Part shown: positions 1-11,433 of the stretch, piece by piece
Numbering within the stretch: position 1 is the first letter of the stretch
Layout: every line of letters starts with the position of its first letter
Origin: Ceratorhiza oryzae-sativae
Taxonomy: Eukaryota; Basidiomycota; Agaricomycetes; Cantharellales; Ceratobasidiaceae
Length of the DNA: 64,000 nucleotides
Direction of reading: 5' to 3'
Assembly: GCA_030998015.1 (NCBI GenBank)
Contig: JARWMV010000239.1
Span: 682,001 to 746,000 of the forward strand
Notes under the pieces: model-generated
Told to the model about the DNA's origin: nothing
The model's database searches: none
The model's input: only the letters and a program-made list of their open reading frames with translations
Position numbers and translations under genes: made by a program

Positions 1-3
1 CCT

Positions 4-2941
4 ATGGCTTCAACTACCCTTCAAACTCCTTCGACTTCCAAGACTCGCCCAGCAAAGAAGGTCAAGAAGGCTGGCCCATCACCAGACGCTATTCCCAACC
101 CCACCGACGAGTGCTACTCAGACAACAAGCCTGCCCCACCACGGAACCTGCAAGGGGGCGCTCCTCGTAATCCGCTTGCGGATCGACTTGTGATTAGCTG
201 CTTCTTGAAGGGCGAATCGCACATCGATAAGAACCACCGCTTTCGATGCGTCGCAAGTTCATTGTGCGACTTTGCTCTTGCTAACACCAAACGACAGATG
301 GATCGGATCCTCCGTCACACTGTTCGCTGTCGTTGGCTTCGTAACTGGAAGCCTGCCTTGTATGCTGAGGCTGAAGTTGCTTACGCCCACCGAGCACCGG
401 GATCTGGGCTTAGCGGGACTGATCTGCAAGGTGGTAGCGATCTACCAGGCAATCATGAGGTATGGACGCAAAATTGCTGATATATGCAGTGTTAACCTGT
501 CTGTAGGATACCCCACCACCTGCCCCTTCTGCTTCTGTTGCAGTCAAAACGCCTGTAGAAGTCAAGAAGGCAGCAAAAAGCTTTTTTTCAACATTCAATG
601 AGCAGGGCAAGCTTGATAATTTTACTCGTATCAACCTTGCTATTGTCTGTTTGCTCTGTGCTTCGGGTGTTCCACCGTCTATTGCCAACTCTCGCTACTG
701 GAAGGCTCTCTTTTATGCTATCAATCCTCACCTATCTTATGCTCCCCCAAGCTCTACAACACTTTGTGATAGTCTGATTCCTGCAGAAGCTCGTCAAGCT
801 GTCTTGAACACACGTCGCTTTCTACAGACACAGCGCAATCTCAGCATCTTGTTTGATGGACTTACTCAAGGGAGCCAACCAGTCTACACGGTTCACGTCT
901 CTACCTCCGATCACAAGAGCTTCCTTCTGCGTGGAGATGTCTACTATGGCTCGCATACCTCTGCATACATGACAAACCTTCTTGACAAGGTATGTCTTGC
1001 TCTAAACACCCTGTGTGCACTAATTGAGGATATATGCATAGGTTGTGCAAGAGATAGGAGTCGATTGTGTCAAATCTATGGTTTCGGACGACACCGCCAC
1101 TACCAGGAAGGCTCGTAAAGACTTTGCAACCATGTACCCAACGATTATAAATCTGGCCGATCCATGCCACAAGCTCAACCTTGTTGTTCAAGACATATGC
1201 GCTGACCCAATGTTTGCTGATGTGAGATCCAAACTATTAGCTTGACTGGAACCTGATTTACAATGGCTAATCACTGTACTGTCCAGGTAATCCAGTTGAT
1301 GAAGATTTTGCTTGTCCATTTCAAGCATTCAACTCAGGCCACCGCTTTGCTCAAGGCGGCGTGCGAAATCTTGGGTATTTCAACAGGGCTGCAGAGTATT
1401 GGGAGAACACGATTTGCTACTATCAAAATCAGTGCCACCTCTGTAATTGTCTGTATGCCTGGCCTATATCGTATGAACCACGCTGGACATTTAGATACAG
1501 CCCCTGAAGTACGAGCCTGATGTTTATACTTATCCATGACGAATTCAATTGACTGACCAATCTGCATAGGATGTGAGGTGGATTACAAAAGAGCTTACAC
1601 GACCCGCAATGAACTTTTTGTTCGGCCTGAAGAAGCTGGTCAGCATTCTTGAACCCTTCACCCGACTGCTCTTGTGCCTCGAATCTTTGAATGCAACAAT
1701 AGCCGATAACCACCTCATGTGGATGGCCGGCTTGGCCATGGCTGATGACGTTCTCAATGCACAAGACTCTCCGTTTGAGGATGACGAGAAGACGAGAATG
1801 CTCATGATCATCAACAAGCAATTCAACCAGACAATCAATACTCCACCAGACGATGTTTATATTCTATCCTCATTTGGTGACCCTCGTGAGTCTATATTAG
1901 CTTCTTTTTTCTGGTACAACACGCCTTACACTTATCCAGGTATGCGGGGAATGGGCATTTATCGATCTTCTAACCCATTAGCCCCTTCAATTGTCCTCCC
2001 TGCTCCGCGTGGCCCTCCACGACCAGCCAATGCGTCACCAATTGGTTACATCTCAGACTCTACGTGGACTCGCATCCGGAAAGCAGCACTGGGTATTCTT
2101 AAGAATGAGCTCACTTTCGCAGAAACATCACTCAATCACCCATTGTCAAAATATCTCGATGCCCAGCAGGCAAAGAGCGAGCTTGATTCCCGTCTTGTTC
2201 AATACGCATGCAGCTTGTATCTGTTTGACCAACCACTTGGTCAGCAAACTGTATTAGAGTATTGGAGCGAATACATGTCTCGACCGGACACGAAGGTGCT
2301 TGGTGTATGTTGCTCACTTTTATTTGACAATTCTATCGCTGATTACCATTCCAACTGTGCAGTTTATATTTACAAAGTTGTTTGCTGCTGTACCAAACTC
2401 GATGAATGACAAGCGCACTGGGTCACGAATGACTTTCCTGTTCTCAAAACTTCGCTCATGTACCGATATCAATACAATGGTCGAACAAATTCAGGTCAAG
2501 CAATGGTATCAAATGGTATGTAAAGTTACGGCTATTTGATGCACATTAATCACCTACATACCAGATTGACGAATATGTTGGCAACGTGAAACGACCGGAG
2601 AAGAGACGCCCTGTGCTCAAGTTCCGCAACATCTCGCTCGAGAAACACTCACATGGCCGGGTAGATCGAAACGAAGGGGCAATTCCGGTGGCTTTAAATG
2701 ATGAAGAAGGCGATCATTGGTTGGAGCCTGGAGCTCGTTTGGTGGACAACGATGTATCTGATAATGAGCCACCCTCACATTCCTATGATCACCTTGAGTT
2801 CGTCGACCTCAAATCTCCGGCACTCAAAGATTTTCTTTCTGACACCGCCCAGCTATTGGATGAGACTACAGGGCAAAGTGGCCAGAAGGATTTCGGCCAC
2901 GAACAGGTTGTTCGAAAGGTAGCAGATGTTGATTGGGATTA
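4..2941 (+). mobile_element. hAT-superfamily transposase gene (multi-exon)
   Basis: The coding segments read in order as a hAT-type transposase. Near residues 75-110 there is a C-x(6)-C ... H-x(3)-C arrangement (RCVASSLC ... RHTVRC) resembling a BED-type zinc finger. A catalytic-core segment follows with the first acidic residue in SILFDGLTQGSQPVYT. Next come MVSDDTATTRKARKDF and the hAT-typical C/D-x-x-H signature in ADPCHKLNL. The C-terminal part has the dimerisation-domain look (VLEYWSEY), ending VRKVADVDWD and a TAG at 2939-2941. Introns are needed at several places, for example before GATACCCC near 507, at 1206-1286 and at 1509-1569. The ATG at 4-6 is the first in frame, but the window edge is so close that an upstream exon cannot be excluded. 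I see no stop or frameshift, so the element may be intact or domesticated. Terminal inverted repeats were not identified because the left end lies outside the window. Confidence 0.75.
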
Positions 2942-2977
2942 GATTAAAATATGTATATAGACACTTATACAAACGAT

Positions 2978-3060
2978 TGAGTAACTTACATCTGGGTAAC
3001 TAACCCCCGGTTACTTACCTTTATGGTAACTAACTGTAAGTAACTGTTACCTTGGGATTC
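2978..3060. repeat. GTAACT-rich subterminal repeats 3' of the hAT gene
   Basis: Within about 80 bp after the transposase stop the motif GTAACT or its complement occurs six or more times (AGTAACTTAC, GGTAACTAAC, GGTTACTTACC, GGTAACTAAC, AAGTAACTG, GTTACC), on both strands. hAT transposases are known to bind short repeated subterminal motifs, so this is probably the binding array near the right end of the element. No matching array can be seen on the left because the window starts there. Confidence 0.5.
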
Positions 3061-3183
3061 CGGAGTAAGTTCCCGCACTCTAGAGTAGACCCAAAGCTAT
3101 GACTAGGCTGTCAGGGGTAGAGAGAATCAAGCGCCCTCTTATCAGGTGACATGTGCGCCCATCGCTTGACCTCATTGGTAAGT

Positions 3184-3193
3184 TATATAAATA
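3184..3193 (+). promoter_or_regulatory. TATA box of the first split-ATG microgene
   Basis: TATATAAATA lies 91-100 bp upstream of the split ATG (3284). The paralogue downstream has TATAAAAG at nearly the same distance (99-106 bp), which supports both being real promoters. Confidence 0.5.
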
Positions 3194-3283
3194 CTCGATC
3201 ATGCGTGCTGTGGTCGGCAAAAATCCGTAAACTCTTCCACTACCACCCCCCCACCATTGTTCTCCATCCCGTAGCTAAGCATA

Positions 3284-3536
3284 ATGTATGTCCCCAAGAC
3301 TGACAAGGCTTTGCGCTAAGTGAATATTCACATAGGTCTGACGAGTATCCAGAGTAAGAATTTCAATTTTCATCTGTCTCTTTCATTGCTAACAGCTTGA
3401 ATAAATATACAGAACATGGACTAAGGGGCGTCCGACTCGACCACCACCTAGTGCACCTGAAACTACCATAGGGAATGGACCAAAACGACCTCTCGGAGCT
3501 CCTCGCCGAGCTGTAGTGCTGGAGCTGAGGGGGTGA
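3284..3536 (+). CDS. microgene A: 47-residue protein of an unrecognised family, start codon split by an intron
   Basis: Spliced model: AT at 3284-3285, intron 3286-3335 (GTATGT...ATAG), an 18-nt exon 3336-3353, intron 3354-3412 (GTAAGA, branch TGCTAAC, CAG), exon 3413-3536 ending TGA. The product starts MSDEYPE, then TWTKGRPTRPPP, and ends VLELRG. The model rests on comparison with microgene B at 4.5 kb: same AT|G split, same 18-nt second exon, same phases, and conserved S-[DE]-E-Y-P and T-W-x-K-G-R. The tails diverge. It is basic and proline-rich, with no signal peptide, membrane segment or CaaX box. A possible extra donor at 3533 could change the last residues. Function unknown. Unspliced, the ATG opens only a 12-codon frame, so splicing is required. 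Confidence 0.6.
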
Positions 3537-4416
3537 GCTGTGCTGACATCAGGATGAAGTTATATTGGGTGCTGAGTCACTAGTTCACTCTAGGCGCAGC
3601 CCATAACCTTATGGCCGCGACAATCGATGGCAATGTAACTAGATAATGAATATAGTGTGTCTGTTGCGATATGATACATAGAACCTTGCAAACCTGTATC
3701 TCTTGCTCTAGAAACCTCGTCCTGCTATAGACAAGCTGCCCGTGCACCACTGTAGCGATAAACGATCTGAAAGTCGACTCAACCGCTTGCAGGTAATGAT
3801 TCGTGTCACGCTGAAACTTGTCTAGAAACTCTGAGTGAACAAATAGAAGCGAGCGACGGAATGACAGAATGCCTGGTACTCTGGGGACTAGGTGCTGAGA
3901 TGTATCCTATACAGAAATGACTAACCCGACGGAGCAAGACTGGTGAAAACGGACCCTCCCAACGCGCATTACTTGACTGAGGATTCAGTCTTCTTCAAGC
4001 AATGAAATACAATAGATGCGTGAGCTACTTATAACAGATTTCACCGAGGACCCCATGCGTGTGGTGAGCCAAGTGCATTTCGACCATCCGGATTGAGGCG
4101 CTACGATAGAGCCCTATTTATGGTATTTCCTCCCACCATCTTGCTGCATCAATCAACTAAATTTGTGTTGTTTGGTTCGCAGTCAATCGCACTGGTGACA
4201 CTTGAATTAACTGGTGCAGCTCCGCTTATCTCTTACCCTTATACTTGTTGAAAACATATCCGTAAATGTATTCGAGACTTCTCTTGACACACACCGACGA
4301 TGGGCCCACCAATTCTAACGTATTGATCGGCTTCCGAAGATATCAACGAGCGGCGCTGCTCCTCAGTCGCCAATCCCTTGAGGCCAGCTAACCCGCTCCT
4401 CCAAACTCAATAAAAG
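3537..4416. other. spacer between the two microgenes
   Basis: About 880 bp with no open frame of note on either strand. It holds the 3' flank of microgene A and the upstream region of microgene B. No repeats, tRNA or recognisable coding exon were seen. Confidence 0.5.
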
Positions 4417-4424
4417 TATAAAAG
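4417..4424 (+). promoter_or_regulatory. TATA box of the second microgene
   Basis: TATAAAAG 99-106 bp upstream of the split ATG of microgene B, matching the geometry of the TATA box before microgene A. Confidence 0.5.
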
Positions 4425-4522
4425 TAGCGATGAAGTTACTGGTATGTCTCTGTAGCTGAATACGTCACCAACTAAACGACGCGAGCCATTTTATTGTGTA
4501 CCACCTTGAACCGTTGAGCGAA

Positions 4523-4863
4523 ATGTATGTGGTTCTGCCACTTTCCTCTTTCCTGTTTTACTGAAAGCCCATCTTCGCAGGTCTGAAGAATACCCACGGT
4601 AATTCCAAGCCACTCTTGCCGCAAAGTTCGATACTGACACCTTGTTGTCTCACAGGACATGGCCTAAAGGACGACAAGCTTGCTCAAACCGCTTCTCCGG
4701 AACTCCTCGTCAACCACCGCCTGCTACTAGTGACCGCGGAAAGATCACCTATTCGATATCCAAACCCACCACGGACCCCCAGCCCCAGAATCCTGGAGGG
4801 CCAGCTGGTGGTCAAGGGGTTAGGCGCGGTATACCGAGGGAAAGCGCGTCTCGCTGTCGGTGA
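4523..4863 (+). CDS. microgene B: 75-residue paralogue of microgene A, start codon split by an intron
   Basis: Spliced model: AT at 4523-4524, intron 4525-4580 (GTATGT...GCAG), an 18-nt exon 4581-4598, intron 4599-4655 (GTAATT...ACAG), exon 4656-4863 ending TGA. The product begins MSEEYPR TWPKGRQ, against MSDEYPE TWTKGRP in copy A, and continues into a longer proline-, glycine- and arginine-rich tail (GGPAGGQGVRRG) ending SASRCR. First-exon break, second-exon length and intron phases are identical in the two copies, which points to tandem duplication with constraint on the N-terminal dozen residues. I do not recognise the family and propose no function. The last exon agrees with an open frame at 4642-4863. 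Confidence 0.6.
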
Positions 4864-5280
4864 AATAAGTAGCCAAGGCAAATACTGCGCTGGGCGGAAC
4901 GAAGAGCATCTATACGATATTCATCAAGCTAATCGGTTCATTTAAACCATATACTAGATAACTGGGGTCTTATGCTGTGTCCATAATATGTTTCATGTTT
5001 AAACAGTATGGTTATATGCTTAATTTTACGGCTTAGTCTCAATCGATTGACTTAAGTTATACATATTTCGATTGGTTTGCTCTTGATGCCCATTCATCGC
5101 TGCCGAATACCTATATGGTCTATCGTCACTTCGTGGGTGTATCATACCATAACTGTATGATGCAATCGAGGAAATAAATACAAGAACTGATTTCTCGTAA
5201 AATTTGTGAATGGAGAAAGCTCTGTCAACGGCGGATGCCCAGATAGTAGTACATCGTTAAATATCGTAACGTTCCTCACG
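4864..5280. other. AT-rich spacer
   Basis: The 3' flanks of microgene B and of the FKBP gene converge here. No coding exon, repeat or RNA gene was seen. Confidence 0.5.
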
Positions 5281-6960
5281 TTACTTGATCTCAACGAGTT
5301 TAACCTCTGTGGAGAAAATTGTTGGGCTTAATCTTTGACTGCGTGGCTATGCAACTCACCAAAAGTAAGGTCAGCATTAGGGGGAATATCAGGGGGAGCA
5401 CCACGCTTGCCATAGGCTTTAGCAGCGGGGATGGTAAGAATACGCTCCCCTCCAACGCTCATACCCACAATCCCCTCGTCCCAACCCTTGATAACGTCTC
5501 CAGCTCCAAGTTTGAAGAAGAAAGGTCTCCCTGTGGCAAGGGTTAATATGTATGGGTACATATGGGGGTGCACGATATATACCCTTAGTATTAGAATCAA
5601 AGATCTTCCCGTTCTTAAGACGACCGATATACCGCATTCCAATCTTCTTCCCGGCCTTGGCCGCAGGTCCTATCGCATGTCGTCAAACTATGTACCTAGC
5701 AACCCAAACATCCCAAACGTACCCGTTCCGACTTTGGTATCCTCAATAATCAGGCCACCAGCAAGGGTCCTAGGTTCGCTCTAACGACAAGGCAACCAGA
5801 AAGCACAAACGCGCACAAGAAGACCATGGATTAACATCTGTGTTATTTTTTGTAGATCACGCACCGGGGTCCGATCCTACAGGACAAGACCAAATGCAAT
5901 TATTTCTTTACCTTTTTCTTCTTCTCTCCATCTTTCTTGCCATCTTTCTTCTCTACAGCTTTTTGACCGTCCTTCTTTTCCGCAGACTTCTTATCTCCTT
6001 CCTTTTTGGAATCCTTCTTACCCTCGGGCTGGCCATTGGCGGGCGTAACGGTAGTCGTGGTGGCAGCGGCAGTGGTCGTAGTGGTAGTCGGAGCTGGCGC
6101 AGCTTTTCCGGCCTCGTTCTTGAGCTTCTTGGCGCGTTTCTTCTCCTTTTTAGACATAGTCGAAATATCAATTCCTGTAAAGAGTCAGATATCACACCAT
6201 CCACAGCCCGAATAGTACATACCGGAGGCAGTCGACACATCAGCTGTATCTTCGTCTTCGCGCGCCCGCTTGACTGCCCTGGCTGGAGCTGGAGCAGCCT
6301 CGACTACTTCTTCAACTACTTCTTCAAAGCGACTGCAAATAAATTAGTCCAAGAACATCGAGTTGACATGGCACATACGCCGAATGATCTTCCTCCTCGC
6401 CTTCCTCATCATCCTCGACCTCAATATCCGAGGGCATATCGAGACCAAACTCGTCCTCGGAGTCATCCCCCTCTTCCGAGTCGTCATCCCCGCCATCACC
6501 TTGGGTAATGAAATTACCGTAGAGATGAATAGGGCTAGCCAATCCCATCAGCAAAATTTTCCGAACACGGTGCGAGCGACGTACTTTTTGCCGGTCACTA
6601 TGAACTCAATCTCCTCGCCTTCGGGGAGAACGAGGTCCAGTGGCTGCTGCTCGACCTGTTCAAACCAGTCAGCTAATGTCAATGGGATGATGATTGGGCA
6701 TCAACCTTGCCGGGGGTCAGAGCAACGAGCACAAATCGGTGCATAGGGATCTCCTCGCCTGTCTTTTCATCGGTCGGAACCTCATCGAGGTCATACTCCT
6801 CGGGAATCTTAATCTTGACCTCGACCACAGTGCGGCCATTGTTGTCCTTTAGTTGAGCACCCAGAGAGGCACCTGTGATGCGGATGTCATTCTCAACTTT
6901 GTACAAGTTGCGCTTATTGGGTTCCAAGTCCTGAGACCAGATTGCGACGGCGATGGTCAT
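5281..6960 (-). CDS. FKBP-type peptidyl-prolyl isomerase with N-terminal nucleoplasmin-like domain (Fpr3/Fpr4 type)
   Basis: Nine exons give an uninterrupted 398-residue protein: 6706-6960, 6585-6655, 6379-6534, 6223-6332, 5912-6174, 5723-5780, 5583-5669, 5360-5530, 5281-5306; every junction keeps phase. The N-terminus ([16 protein letters not shown] ... TGKNPIHLYGN) is a nucleoplasmin-like domain. An acidic stretch and a lysine-rich stretch ([14 protein letters not shown]-type) follow. The C-terminal ~110 residues form a complete FKBP domain with the FK506-pocket residues visible: Y in MRYIGRL, FDSN, FFFKLG, GDVIKGW, AKAYG, and a final VKLVEIK. The family acts in the nucleus/nucleolus as histone chaperone and proline isomerase on histone tails (established for yeast Fpr4). 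The length matches the family. The first intron uses an unusual GTTGAT donor. Confidence 0.93.
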
Positions 6961-7075
6961 CTTGTAATTGGTGTGAAGTGGTGGGGGTAAAATCCTTCGG
7001 GTAAAAATAATTTGATATAAGTATGAGAGCACGACATCACGTGATGAGCAAACAAAGCATGTAAACAAAGAACAA

Positions 7076-10000
7076 TCATCCTTGTGAAAAATAAGCAAGC
7101 ACTGATTTTCGTTTCTTCTGAGATGGGGTCACGGCTGCATTTGCTCCTTCATCCCCAGAAGAGTTTTCGTCGCTAGAAGACTCTTCGATAACCAAAACTT
7201 CCTGGCTCCCGTTTGTTTGTGAGAGTTGTGTTTGGGTCTTGGACTGGCCGACAGACGAAAGTTGAGACGCTCGACGCTGCTGGCGCAACAAGTCGTGCTG
7301 TGCCTTTATATCCGTGAAGCGTGGGAGCGCTGAAGCGCGTCTCCGAATAGACGGAGTCGGCTGTGAGAGGCTGAAGCCATTTGTTGCCTTTACGGGAATG
7401 ATAGGGGATGAATCGGGTTGGGGCCCAGGATGAGAGCCTATCTTGACAAGCCCGGAGGACGGGTTGAACAACGGCCGCGCAAGGTTCTTCGAGGTTGACT
7501 GGTACTCCGCGTCGTCCTCCTCTGGTACGCGCTTTGGTAGCATAGACCTAGCAATGGACTTGGGCTTTTACCCAGGGCATGAGCGATGCTCCAAGTGCGC
7601 ATACAAGACCAACTCACTTGCATATTCCTCGTCTTGGTGCTCTTTTGACTGGCCAAAAGGCCATATTCAATCTCGTCCACCTGAGAACTATGGTCTCGAG
7701 CGCTAGATGTTTGAGGATCCTCCATCACGGCCCATTCAGGATGCGATTCCTCGTGGATGGTGACATCCATCTCGTCTCCTGCCGTCGTGTCTGCAGTCTC
7801 AATATCTTCTTCCAGCTGCTCGGGTTCCTCAGATCCTTTCCCCTTTCCCCTCTTTGTATTCGCTCGGGCAGTCTTGGCCTCCAACTTCTTGATCGCCTTT
7901 TCAGCTCGCAAACGCTCCTTCTCCGCCTCCCGTTCTGCTCTTACAGCCTCCGAAAGCGGCGGACGCCCACGCCTCTTTGTAGGGGTCACGGTATCAGGAC
8001 CTTCTGCATCAGATTTCGCTTGAAGGGTGTGGCCTGAGACGATGAAACCGCTCGAGTTTTCGGACGGCTAACCTCCATGGACATGCTAAGGTTTCCGTTC
8101 GTGCTGACACGGGGCTTCTTCGCTTTGCTCTCTTCCGCTGGTGGCTCCTCGTCTACCGGCTTGGAGAGTGAAGCGCGACCACGTTTCTTTGGACCTTCTG
8201 ACGCCCTTTCGGCCTGTATGCGTGCCCTTTCAGCGGCGCGCTCCTCCTTGGCCGCTTGAGACAATGGCGGGCGACCTCGTTTCTTCAGGGCTGGCGTAGC
8301 TCCTCGGCTGCTAATTCCTTGACCTCGGTGACCTCTCCCTCCGCCTCCATCCCCACCTTCTTTGACTGTTTCAACCTAGGCCCCTGGGGTGTTGGAGTCT
8401 CCTCCCCTTGCTCATCCTCCTCTTCTTGCTTTTCAGCTGGTTCGGCATCAGAAGCCTCAGCACGCTCGATGGGCGAGCTCCCGGAGCCGGGGACGGCAGC
8501 GACATCTTTAGAAGCATTATCACTTTCGTACTCCTCGATGTCATCATCTGGTTTAGCCTGCTCATCCCTGTCCAACGCTATCGGTTGAGGTGGCTCATCT
8601 TCCTCTTCAAGCGGCTGGGACGACTCCAAAACTTGAGAAAGCGTGAGCTCAGGCTTGTTGGCCCCCACTTCGATGCCATCCGCTTCACCCATTTCGACAT
8701 CCCCATCCCCGTCCTCCCCAGCATCCGAGTCATCTCTCCCTATCCGTACGCTCTTGCGGTGTCGCTTTCTCGCGACGTCCGATGGCGTAGACTCTGCCAG
8801 CTCGCTCCCTTCGCCGTCCTCATCTTCTTGCTCTCCCTTGGTTTCCTCATTTTCAAGGTCATCCAAGAGCGCAAGGACGGCAGGGCGGGACATTCGTCCT
8901 TGGGGCACCACGGAACCGCTGGGGTTGGGCAGAGCAGGTACCCGAGGAGTGGATGAAGCGATGGGAGCAGACGAAGCAGCGACTCGAGGGACAGAAAGGA
9001 TAGGTGCAGAAACCTTTGGCGGAGGTGTTAACGCACGCTCAACCACGGGGGCCGCGGCTTGCTCTTCTGGGACCTCATCCCCTTCTGTTTCTGCATCCGA
9101 TTCGACGTTGGATTGAATAACGCTCTTGACAATATCCTCATCGTCCGACGAGCTTCTCTCTTCCTGTCTACTGACGGCTACCTCGGACAACTTGGATTTC
9201 TTCGGAATAATCGGTCGCGGTGGGTCGTTGGGAGGAACGGCTTGAAATGGGATAGTAGCGACGGAGACAGGAGCAAGGGGCTCTTTGCTGGCCTTAGCAG
9301 CCTTGGCCTTCTTAGCCTTCGGGGCAGACTCGGAGACAGTTGGAGCGGGCGCATCTAGAGCCTAGCATAGAAGAGCGATTATTAAATATACAGATCTAGT
9401 ATTGATATACACGAATTAATCCGAATGGCCACGAACCTCATCCTCCTTCGCCTGTTCCTTTAGCCATCTCCTGAGAGCGCTAATCGTCATTTGGCCTGCT
9501 CGGTCTGGTCCTTGATTAGCTACAAGATCCTCGACCCGCTTTTCGACTAGCGCAACCGCTCCTGCGTCATGCCGTGTTAAGAGAGGGCAGCTGAGCGGGA
9601 AACCGGAGCCGGAATGAGCCTTGGTACAGACTTCGCAATAGGATGGCTCGGAATCGTCGCGCGGTGGTGCGAGCTCCTTGGCTTTCTTCTTTCTCTTCTT
9701 GGGCTCTGCAGGTGCGGCGGGTGCAGGTTTCTCAGACTCAACCACCCATCGCTTCAGAATGTCCGCATTTGACCCTGCGGCGGGTGCGGCGGTAGACACA
9801 GGCTTTTGGGCCGCGTTGGGTTTTCGTTGAGATGGACCAGGAGGCGGAAGAGAAAGTGTGATCTCGGCCTTGGATTTGCGTTTCTTTTTGGGCGGGGCGG
9901 GATCCGTAGGGGGCTCGTCGACGATAGGGGGAGGATTTGCAGTGGATGAAACTGTGGGAACTGTAGTGGTGGCTCCATCCTCGGCTGCACTCTTGCGAGC

Positions 10001-10757
10001 CCGCTTCTTGTGCTTGGGTTGAGCCGTGGTGCTTGTTGACGGAACGGGGGCTTCTACGGGGGCCACAGGGTCAGCTCCTTTTTTCAACGTGGGTTGGGCT
10101 TTGGGTGCAGGAGGCTGTTCTGGAGCCGAGTCGGCGGCGGTGGGGGGAGCAGAAGCCTTTTTGGCCCGCTTAGCTTTTGCGGGAGCGGCAGCAGGTTCGT
10201 TAGATGACTACAGAAAACATTTGATCCTAATCAGATTGAGATGGACCGAAGGAGACTCACGGAAGCAACGGGCTCTGCAGGGGCTTGCTCAAAATTCAGA
10301 GACGGAGAGGTGACGCTTGGAGACGCAAGTTGTGCGGCCGGCTGGGACGCTATCGAAACTTCGACATACATTTCCGGTTTAATCTCCGTTCCGAATTTGA
10401 ACGCAGAAAAGTCGGCGTCTGCGTACATTGGTGAGCCGAGAAACAAGATAGAGACGAGCCTTCTCACCATCCTCGAGGTCAATCCTCTGATCGTCAACGA
10501 GCTGGGCGAGGCTTAGGGCTGTACTCGCCGGGATATCCAGCTTCTTCCTGACCACGTTCTTCATGGCTTCAATGTCCGACTCTGGTGCACATCAGGCAAT
10601 ATGCAATCCAAGCACGAAGGATATACACACCCATGAAGAGTCGTTGAAAGGCGCGACCGTTGAAGAAATAGGTGATAACACAGCCATCCGTCGTCATAGG
10701 CGGGGCAACCGACGCGGCGCGTTTGCGGACCAGCGCACTTTTTGGCTTTGTCGCCAT
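7076..10757 (-). CDS. large AT-hook nuclear protein with N-terminal beta-grasp-like domain
   Basis: ATG at 10757; good exons are 10631-10757, then one beginning ESDIEAMKN, one beginning DADFSAFKF, and one beginning SSNEPAAAP; the last exon is 7076-7531 after an intron 7532-7617. The first ~100 residues (VITYFFNGRAFQRLF ... MYVEVSI) look like a compact ubiquitin/PB1-like fold. Long disordered, Lys/Pro/Ala-rich linkers follow. A central Cys-rich patch (YCEVCTKAH ... LSCPLL) may bind metal. Three AT-hook-like motifs come late (KKRGRPP, KKRGRAS, KRRGRPP). The end is KRKSVLAYFSQG. Two frame changes, near 8285-8370 and 7990-8120, can be solved by weak introns of about 68 nt (donor GTTGAA) and 77 nt (donor GTGTCA), or reflect missing bases. 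A DNA-binding chromatin role is inferred from the AT-hooks only. It shares a 153-bp divergent promoter with the complex I gene. Confidence 0.6.
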
Positions 10758-10910
10758 GTTCGACGGAGCTCCAAAGACGTCAGGCGGTCGTCGCAGATTT
10801 AATTCAGAATCGAATATCAAAACAAACTCAGGCTGACATAATCGGCTTGCACGATGAGACAAACATGCGTAAATCAGAGACGCCACGCTCAGCCCCTCTT
10901 CTCATCGACC

Positions 10911-11261
10911 ATGGCAGGACCCGCAGGACCAGGTCAGTCGGGTCGTCTATCTTGCACAGCTATACTCAAAAAGCCAAGGCTTCAATCCGCACCCACCTGG
11001 CTTTGGCCACCGCTTCCTCGCAAAGGCACTGGGGGCAACAATGTGGTTCTTCATCTTCTACCGTGCAAGGTCAGTCATCCCTTATTAATATTACGATCGC
11101 GCTTACCACTAATATCAAACAGACAAGACGGCCCAAAACTCTTGGTATGTTTTGTGGGCTGTGTTTGGTGTCGGGACTCTGATCGCATATCTTCACAGGG
11201 TGCTCATCCATGGGAAGCCCATGGACACGGTCACGCAGACGCTGCTACTCATACTCATTAG
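10911..11261 (+). CDS. mitochondrial complex I small accessory subunit, NDUFB2-like
   Basis: Exons 10911-10932, 10979-11069, 11123-11144 and 11199-11261 join in phase to a 65-residue protein. It begins MAGPAGPGFNPHPPGFGHRF, has a hydrophobic stretch (GATMWFFIFYRA) that should span the inner membrane once, then RQDGPKLLGAHPWE, and ends in a His-rich tail (HGHGHADAATHTH). Fungal NDUFB2/AGGG-type subunits share the GFGHRF, MWFFIFYRAR and HPWE signatures, so the assignment rests on recalled family pattern rather than a search. It would belong to the membrane arm of NADH:ubiquinone oxidoreductase. The minus-strand AT-hook gene starts only 153 bp away. Confidence 0.72.
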   Translation: MAGPAGPGQSGRLSCTAILKKPRLQSAPTWLWPPLPRKGTGGNNVVLHLLPCKVSHPLLILRSRLPLISNRQDGPKLLVCFVGCVWCRDSDRISSQGAHPWEAHGHGHADAATHTH

Positions 11262-11433
11262 ATTGCTATTCGAATGAAAGTCATTTCTTGCGTCACGCTG
11301 TCAGATAAGTTACATCGTGTGTCAGTACAATCAACAGCCAACCCTCCCAAAACCTGGGACTTCAACTCGTATCGGCATAATCTTGGATCCAGCTTCATCT
11401 CGACACAAATATATCCGCAATCGACGAAACTAA

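Noticed and set aside
3105..3120. CAGGGGTAG as a hAT terminal inverted repeat
   Set aside because: Resembles hAT ends but is in the wrong orientation for a right end and has no partner in the window.
3284..4863. Microgenes as mating-pheromone precursors
   Set aside because: They are short and tandem as pheromone genes often are, but neither product ends in a CaaX box and no STE3-type receptor is nearby.
5840..6508. 222-codon plus-strand frame with hydrophobic runs
   Set aside because: Exact shadow of the lysine-rich and acidic exons of the FKBP gene on the other strand.
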